From JBGPTK01 sp963797765 (GTDB taxonomy: Bacteria > Acidobacteriota > Terriglobia > Acidiferrales > UBA7541), in contig CAWCQU010000002.1 in NCBI GenBank assembly GCA_963797765.1, positions 1,550,001-1,614,000 on the forward strand: 64,000 bases of DNA, written 5' to 3'. Position numbers and translations under genes: made by a program. Below, one piece after another: positions 59,813 to 64,000 of this stretch (the first letter of the stretch is position 1; each line of letters begins with the position of its first letter). The notes below the pieces were generated by a model. That model made no database searches. It was not told the origin of the DNA and saw only the letters and a list, made by a program, of their open reading frames with translations.

Positions 59813-59836
59813 CCTCAGGGGTTTAAACCCCTGAGG
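59813..59836. terminator. Perfect 24-bp palindrome between convergent genes
   Basis: CCTCAGGGGTTT and AAACCCCTGAGG are exact reverse complements. It lies 36 bp past the glycosyltransferase stop and 110 bp from the ADOP stop, so it could end transcription from both sides, although U-runs are weak. Similar palindromes are common between acidobacterial genes. Confidence 0.5.
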
Positions 59837-59945
59837 TTTGAGCGACCCCATGTCGGAGGTGAAGCTGGAGCTCTGACTTCCTGAAAAACATACGTGGAAT
59901 TCATGGGTCCGGATACTCGTACCTGGAGCAATATGCGCCGCTGTT

Positions 59946-62414
59946 TCATTCATGGCGGAGGGCGATCATGGGATCGACTTTCGTGGCGCGGCGGGCGGGG
60001 AGATAGCAGGCTAGCATGGCGACAAGAATCAGCAGCGCGGTGACGGCGGTGAACGTCAAAGGATCAGTGGGGCGCACACCGTAAAGCATTGTGGAAAGCA
60101 GGCGGCTTAGGGCGAGCGCGACGGCCAGTCCAAGGCCTACGCCGAGCAGGACCAGCACCGCTCCTTGTTTTACCACCATGGCGAGAACATCGAGTTGATC
60201 CGCACCGAGGGCCATGCGGATTCCGAACTCGCGCGTGCGCTGCGAAACCAATTGCGAAAGCACACCAAAAATTCCTACCGCGGCAAGCGCGAGGGCGAGG
60301 CCGGCAAACATGCCGAGCAGGATGGCGCGGAATTGGGGATGGGACAGAAACTCCGCGACTCGCTGGTCCATGGTCATCACATCGAAGACGGGAACACCGT
60401 TATCCAGATTGAGAACTTCGCGCTGCAGAACGGGGGCGAGAGCGAGGGGATTTCCGGAAGTTCGCACAACGATTCCGCATAAATTTTCGGCGTCCTGAGT
60501 GAGGGGCTGGTAGAGGACCGGGGGAGTGACATATCCCATTTCCTGGTAGACGGTGGTGCGGCGGACGTTTCCGACGACGCCGATGATGGTCATCCAGGGA
60601 TCGGTGTCTTCGGGCCTGCCGAATTTAATTTGCTGGCCGACGGGATCTTGATTGGGAAAATATTCGCGGACGATGGCTTCATTGACGATGGTTACGGGCT
60701 GGGAATCTTCGCGGTCGCGCGCGTCGAAAACGCGGCCCTGAATCACCGGAATGCCCATCACGTTGAAATAATCGTTGCTCACATCTTCTCCGCGGACATC
60801 GCCGATATCGGAAAGCGGCGGCGCGGCCCTTCCTTGCACGCTCATCACGCCCGAGCCGGCGACATAAAGAGGGAGCGAAGAGGTGAGCGCCACGCCATCG
60901 ACTCCGGGAATCGCGCGAAGATCGGAAGCCAAGCGGTTGTAGAAGGCGGCGCGGTTCGAGAGTTTCGGGTAAGCCGTGGCCGGCAGGCTGATGCGCGCGG
61001 ATAACAGATGATCGGTGCGGAAGCCGAGGGGCGCGGAACTCATGCGTGCGGTGCTTTCAATCAGCAGGCCCGCCGCGGCGAGCAGGACCAAGGAGAGCGA
61101 AACCTCGGCGATCACCAGCATTTTTCCGACGCGGCGGCCCATGCTGTTTCGCGAGGAGCCGCGGCCTTCCTCGCGAAGAGTCGCGTTCAAATTTTGGCGC
61201 GAGGCCTTCCAGGCGGGAAGCAGGCCGAACAGCAATCCGGTAAGAATGGCGAGGAACGCAGTGAAGGCCAAGACCGGCAGATTCACCGCAACCGTGGAAC
61301 CGGGCGGAAGTTCGATCGGATTCAAGGCGCGAAAATAACGGACGGCTGCGATGGCCAGAAACGCCCCGAGGATTGCACCCAGCGCGGAAAGTAGAATACT
61401 TTCGGTGAGCAGTTGACGAACCAACCGGGAACGGCTGGAACCCAGCGCGGCGCGCACGGCCAGTTCCTTTTGTCGCTCCGAGGCGCGGCCGAGCAGCAGG
61501 CTGGCCACATTCACGCAGGCGATGAGCAGAACCAGAAGTACGGCGCCGAGAAGCACGACGAGAGCGCTGCGCAGATTTCGCCCCGAGAGCCAGGTGAATT
61601 CTTCCTGCAGATGATTGACCACGGGAGTAAATTGCGCGATCCAGTGCCCGGGCGGGGCTTCGGCAATAACTCGACGATGCAGCGTGGCCAATTCGCTTTG
61701 CGCGGTGGCGAGACTGACTCCGGGTTTAAGCCGGCCAAAGACGCCGACTACAGATTCGATGGGATGTTTTTCGTAATCCGTTTGCGGGGTGATCAGGGTC
61801 CAGAGATCGGTTTGCCGGGGATAGAAATCGAATCCTTGGGGCATGACGCCCAGAATCGTGCACGATTTTCCGTCGAGGGTAAGAGCACTGCCCACCGCGT
61901 CTTTCGAAGCGTCCAGGCGGTTTTGCCAAAACCGGCGGCTCAGGACGACGCTACAGCCATTTTGCAAATCGGCGGATTCGAAGGTGCGGCCCTGTTCGGC
62001 GTTCGCCCCGAGCAGCGAAAAAAAACCGGCGCTGGTGGAGACGGCGACAACCATTTGCGCTCGTCCTTGCCACGTCAAGGTTTGGCGCGCCTTGGCCCAG
62101 GTGGCCGCTTCGAGATCTTCAAAGCTTTGGCTGGATTGTTTCCACTCCTGGAAATCGCGATAGAGCGGGAAAACCTTCGAAAATCCCATGTTATGAATAT
62201 CGCTTTGCCACACGGCAACCAGGCGGCCGGAATCCCTGTAAGGTAGCGGCTGCAAGAGGACGGCGTTGACAATGCTGAAAATGGCGGTGTTCGCTCCGAT
62301 GCCGAGCGCCAGCGTGAGAATCGCCACGATTGCAAAGCCGGGAGATTTGGCGAGCATGCGCAAGCCGTAGCGAACGTCCTGCCAGATGGTCTCGAGCGTG
62401 AGGGAGTTCCACAT
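59946..62414 (-). CDS. ADOP-family MacB/FtsX permease
   Basis: 822 aa from the ATG at 62414, matching the length and opening of the island ADOP (TIWQDVRYGLRMLAKSPGFAIVAILTLALGIGANTAIF). A start at 62543 would add 43 residues with no family support. The first MacB-like periplasmic domain contains FWQNRLDASKDAVGSALTLDGKSCTILGVMPQGF. FtsX 1 follows (LVVLLGAVLLVLLIACVNVASLLLGRA), and the second half ends SQRTREFGIRMALGADQLD...YLPARRATKVDPMIALRHE. Cargo unknown. It is the first of three minus-strand ADOP genes at this end. Confidence 0.9.
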   Translation of the reverse strand: MWNSLTLETIWQDVRYGLRMLAKSPGFAIVAILTLALGIGANTAIFSIVNAVLLQPLPYRDSGRLVAVWQSDIHNMGFSKVFPLYRDFQEWKQSSQSFEDLEAATWAKARQTLTWQGRAQMVVAVSTSAGFFSLLGANAEQGRTFESADLQNGCSVVLSRRFWQNRLDASKDAVGSALTLDGKSCTILGVMPQGFDFYPRQTDLWTLITPQTDYEKHPIESVVGVFGRLKPGVSLATAQSELATLHRRVIAEAPPGHWIAQFTPVVNHLQEEFTWLSGRNLRSALVVLLGAVLLVLLIACVNVASLLLGRASERQKELAVRAALGSSRSRLVRQLLTESILLSALGAILGAFLAIAAVRYFRALNPIELPPGSTVAVNLPVLAFTAFLAILTGLLFGLLPAWKASRQNLNATLREEGRGSSRNSMGRRVGKMLVIAEVSLSLVLLAAAGLLIESTARMSSAPLGFRTDHLLSARISLPATAYPKLSNRAAFYNRLASDLRAIPGVDGVALTSSLPLYVAGSGVMSVQGRAAPPLSDIGDVRGEDVSNDYFNVMGIPVIQGRVFDARDREDSQPVTIVNEAIVREYFPNQDPVGQQIKFGRPEDTDPWMTIIGVVGNVRRTTVYQEMGYVTPPVLYQPLTQDAENLCGIVVRTSGNPLALAPVLQREVLNLDNGVPVFDVMTMDQRVAEFLSHPQFRAILLGMFAGLALALAAVGIFGVLSQLVSQRTREFGIRMALGADQLDVLAMVVKQGAVLVLLGVGLGLAVALALSRLLSTMLYGVRPTDPLTFTAVTALLILVAMLACYLPARRATKVDPMIALRHE

Positions 62415-62758
62415 CGTTCGAAGGGGGCCTCGCCAACCTTTAGGGGCGCTACTCGCCAGATATATTACTACTAAATAACTTACTGTACATGATGTCGAGC
62501 TTCTCGGAGACCCGGCTTGCTGGGAGGCACCGGAGAGTAGCATGGGACTGCGCCATCAGGCGCAGAGGCAATGCCGCGCTTGCAATTGTAAGTGAATCGG
62601 GCGCACCAGCCGCGCCGGAACCGAGGGTGTAGGGTCGTTCTTTTTGCCGGGAACCGCAACACGGATGGAGGGCGTGGGTTCCAGATTGTCACCACGAGCA
62701 AAGAGAAAGGAAGGAGTGCGGTTGGCGCACCTTACTCAAACCCGCGGCAACGCGATTT
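62415..62758. other. Intergenic region between two ADOP genes
   Basis: 344 bp. An AT-rich patch at 62460-62490 (ATATATTACTACTAAATAAC) lies where the 59946-62414 gene's promoter would be expected. No gene is visible. Confidence 0.4.
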
Positions 62759-63404
62759 TTATTCGTGGCGGAGGGCTACCATGGGATCGACCAGCATTGC
62801 GCGACGCGCGGGAAGATAGCAGGCGAGAAGCGCGACAAACATCAGAAGGACTGCGACAGCAATGAATGTGAGCGGGTCGGTGGCACGAACTCCGTAGAGG
62901 AAATTCTTCATCAGGCGGGTTAGGCCGATTGAGGCTAGCAATCCACAAGCGATTCCGGCGAGAGCTAGTTTGCCGCAGTGGGCCAAAACCAGGCGGAAAA
63001 CGTCGCGGTGCTGGGCGCCGAGAGCCATCCGCAGACCGATTTCGTGCGAGCGTTGGGCGACGAGATAGGAAATGACTCCGTAGATTCCAATTGTGGCCAG
63101 AAGAAGCGCGAGTCCGGCGAAGCCCCCCAGCATGGCGACGAGGAAGCGGCGCTGGGCGAGCGAATCAGAAATTACTTCGTCCATGATGGCAATGCCGTAC
63201 ATCATCTGCTGGGAATCCACCGAAGTAACGGCGCTGCGAATGGCTTCCAGCACGCCGGCGGGCGGCCAGGCCATCTGCTTGATATTTCCGCTCGCGCATG
63301 GCGAGGTGATGAGCGAGCTCTTCTTCGAGATCGCGATCGAGTTGCCTGCGCTTGAGGAGCGCCTCCAGCCGCATTTTCAAATTTGAAATTCGTTCACCCA
63401 GCAT
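62759..63404 (-). pseudogene. ADOP permease with large internal deletion
   Basis: From the ATG at 63404 the frame gives an ADOP N-terminal cytoplasmic region (MLGERISNLKMRLEALL, RQLDRDLEEELAHHLAMRERKYQADG). Near 63285 it meets, in another frame, MAWPPAGVLEAIRSAVTSVDSQQ. This continues as FtsX domain 2 (LLLATIGIYGVISYLVAQRSHEIGLRMALGAQ...PARRAMLVDPMVALRHE). About 580 residues, both periplasmic domains and the first FtsX domain, are missing. Confidence 0.8.
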
Positions 63405-63423
63405 GCGGACTCCGAAACCGGTT

Positions 63424-64000
63424 TTACTCGTCACGAAGCGCGACCATGGGATCGACATGCATCGCGCGGCGCGCCGGGAGGTAACAGGCCAGCGCGGCAA
63501 CGAGCAGTAGCAAGATCGCGACGCTGGTATACGTAAGCGGATCGGCCGCGCTCACGGCGAACAGCAGGCTGGACATCAAGCGCGTAACGGCCAGCGCCGC
63601 AAGCACTCCGATGCCGAGCCCGATCAGCGCGAGCTGAAGCCCGCGAGCTAGAATCATTTTCATCACACTGCCGGGATCGGCGCCCAGTGCCATGCGGATT
63701 GCCAGTTCGCGCGTGCGCCGGCTAACGTCGTAAGCGAGCACTCCGTAAATGCCGACCGATGCCAGCAACACAGCGATTAACCCGAACAGAGAAAGGAGCA
63801 GAGTGCGAAATCTTTCAGGGTTTACGGCGTCGTGGAGAACGGAGTCCATCGGCTCAATGTCATCAATAGCCAGGCTGGAATCCAGTGCACTTACCTGCTC
63901 GCGGATTGCGGGGCCGATGGCCATTGCCGAAGAAGGGACGCGAACAACGATGTTGATGGCCTGCAATGGATCCTGTTGGTAGGGGACGTACATCTCCGGA
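63424..64000 (-). CDS. ADOP permease, C-terminal part (runs off the window)
   Basis: The last 192 residues or so. INIVVRVPSSAMAIGPAIREQVSALDSSLAIDDIEPMDSVL is the end of the second periplasmic domain, followed by FtsX domain 2 (LLASVGIYGVLAYDVSRRTRELAIRMALGADPGSVMKMIL) and YLPARRAMHVDPMVALRDE. The start lies beyond the right edge. It stops 20 bp upstream of the deleted ADOP, so the two could share a transcript. Confidence 0.88.
   Translation of the reverse strand, partial: PEMYVPYQQDPLQAINIVVRVPSSAMAIGPAIREQVSALDSSLAIDDIEPMDSVLHDAVNPERFRTLLLSLFGLIAVLLASVGIYGVLAYDVSRRTRELAIRMALGADPGSVMKMILARGLQLALIGLGIGVLAALAVTRLMSSLLFAVSAADPLTYTSVAILLLLVAALACYLPARRAMHVDPMVALRDE

Overview
The window looks like a chromosomal segment of a soil-type Acidobacteriota (Terriglobia-like) bacterium. 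This rests on family knowledge. It carries several very large MacB/FtsX permeases of the ADOP type (acidobacterial duplicated orphan permease), a VWFA-related acidobacterial domain protein, a futalosine-type menaquinone pathway (mqnA, mqnC) and a large secreted zinc metalloprotease. Base composition is moderately GC-rich, starts are often GTG or TTG, and gene ends often overlap as ATGA or GTGA.

Layout. 0-9 kb: an RNase HI fused to a small C-terminal beta domain, the mqnA-mqnC pair, a secreted NG-repeat protein, a VOC protein, a Tat-exported amine oxidase and a metalloprotease. 9-13.7 kb: dprA, topA and a frameshifted xerC/xerD-type recombinase. 13.8-19.6 kb: a frameshifted ADOP permease, a second VOC protein, an envelope protein and the VWFA protein. 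19.8-24.8 kb: the conserved rplU-rpmA-obgE-nadD-rsfS-rlmH block, interrupted by a frameshifted sigma-54 activator. 25-31.4 kb: cobO, accD, folC, a DinB-like protein, a class I amidotransferase, an SDR and a secreted protein. 32-37.7 kb: hslV-hslU, an FN3 lipoprotein, a FAH-family hydrolase and small membrane proteins. 37.7-43.3 kb: acyl-CoA (probably propionyl-CoA) carboxylase subunits on both sides of convergently placed ridA and csgG-like genes. 43.4-44.98 kb: a PpiC lipoprotein, rpmB and tRNA-Ala(UGC).

The most notable accessory region is a genomic island at the tRNA-Ala gene. The last 46 bp of the tRNA region (44937-44982) are repeated perfectly at 52349-52394. A tyrosine-integrase C-terminal remnant lies just inside the tRNA-side repeat. 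A second, different integrase remnant lies just beyond the distal repeat in the same orientation, so at least two elements seem to have accumulated here. The interior is mostly wreckage: a thioredoxin-reductase fragment, a Fis-type regulator with an amber codon, a frameshifted DinB protein and a beta-propeller scrap. It also holds an intact ADOP permease, a LytS-like histidine kinase with a damaged N-terminus and an intact LytTR response regulator.

The right end (53-64 kb) holds two uncharacterised proteins, a methyltransferase, a three-gene DUF2089/membrane/SHOCT-like operon, an adenosine or aminofutalosine deaminase, a family 2 glycosyltransferase and a minus-strand array of three ADOP genes. 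The middle one has lost most of its interior. Several families of short dispersed repeats sit between genes. I saw no CRISPR array, rRNA gene or intact insertion sequence.
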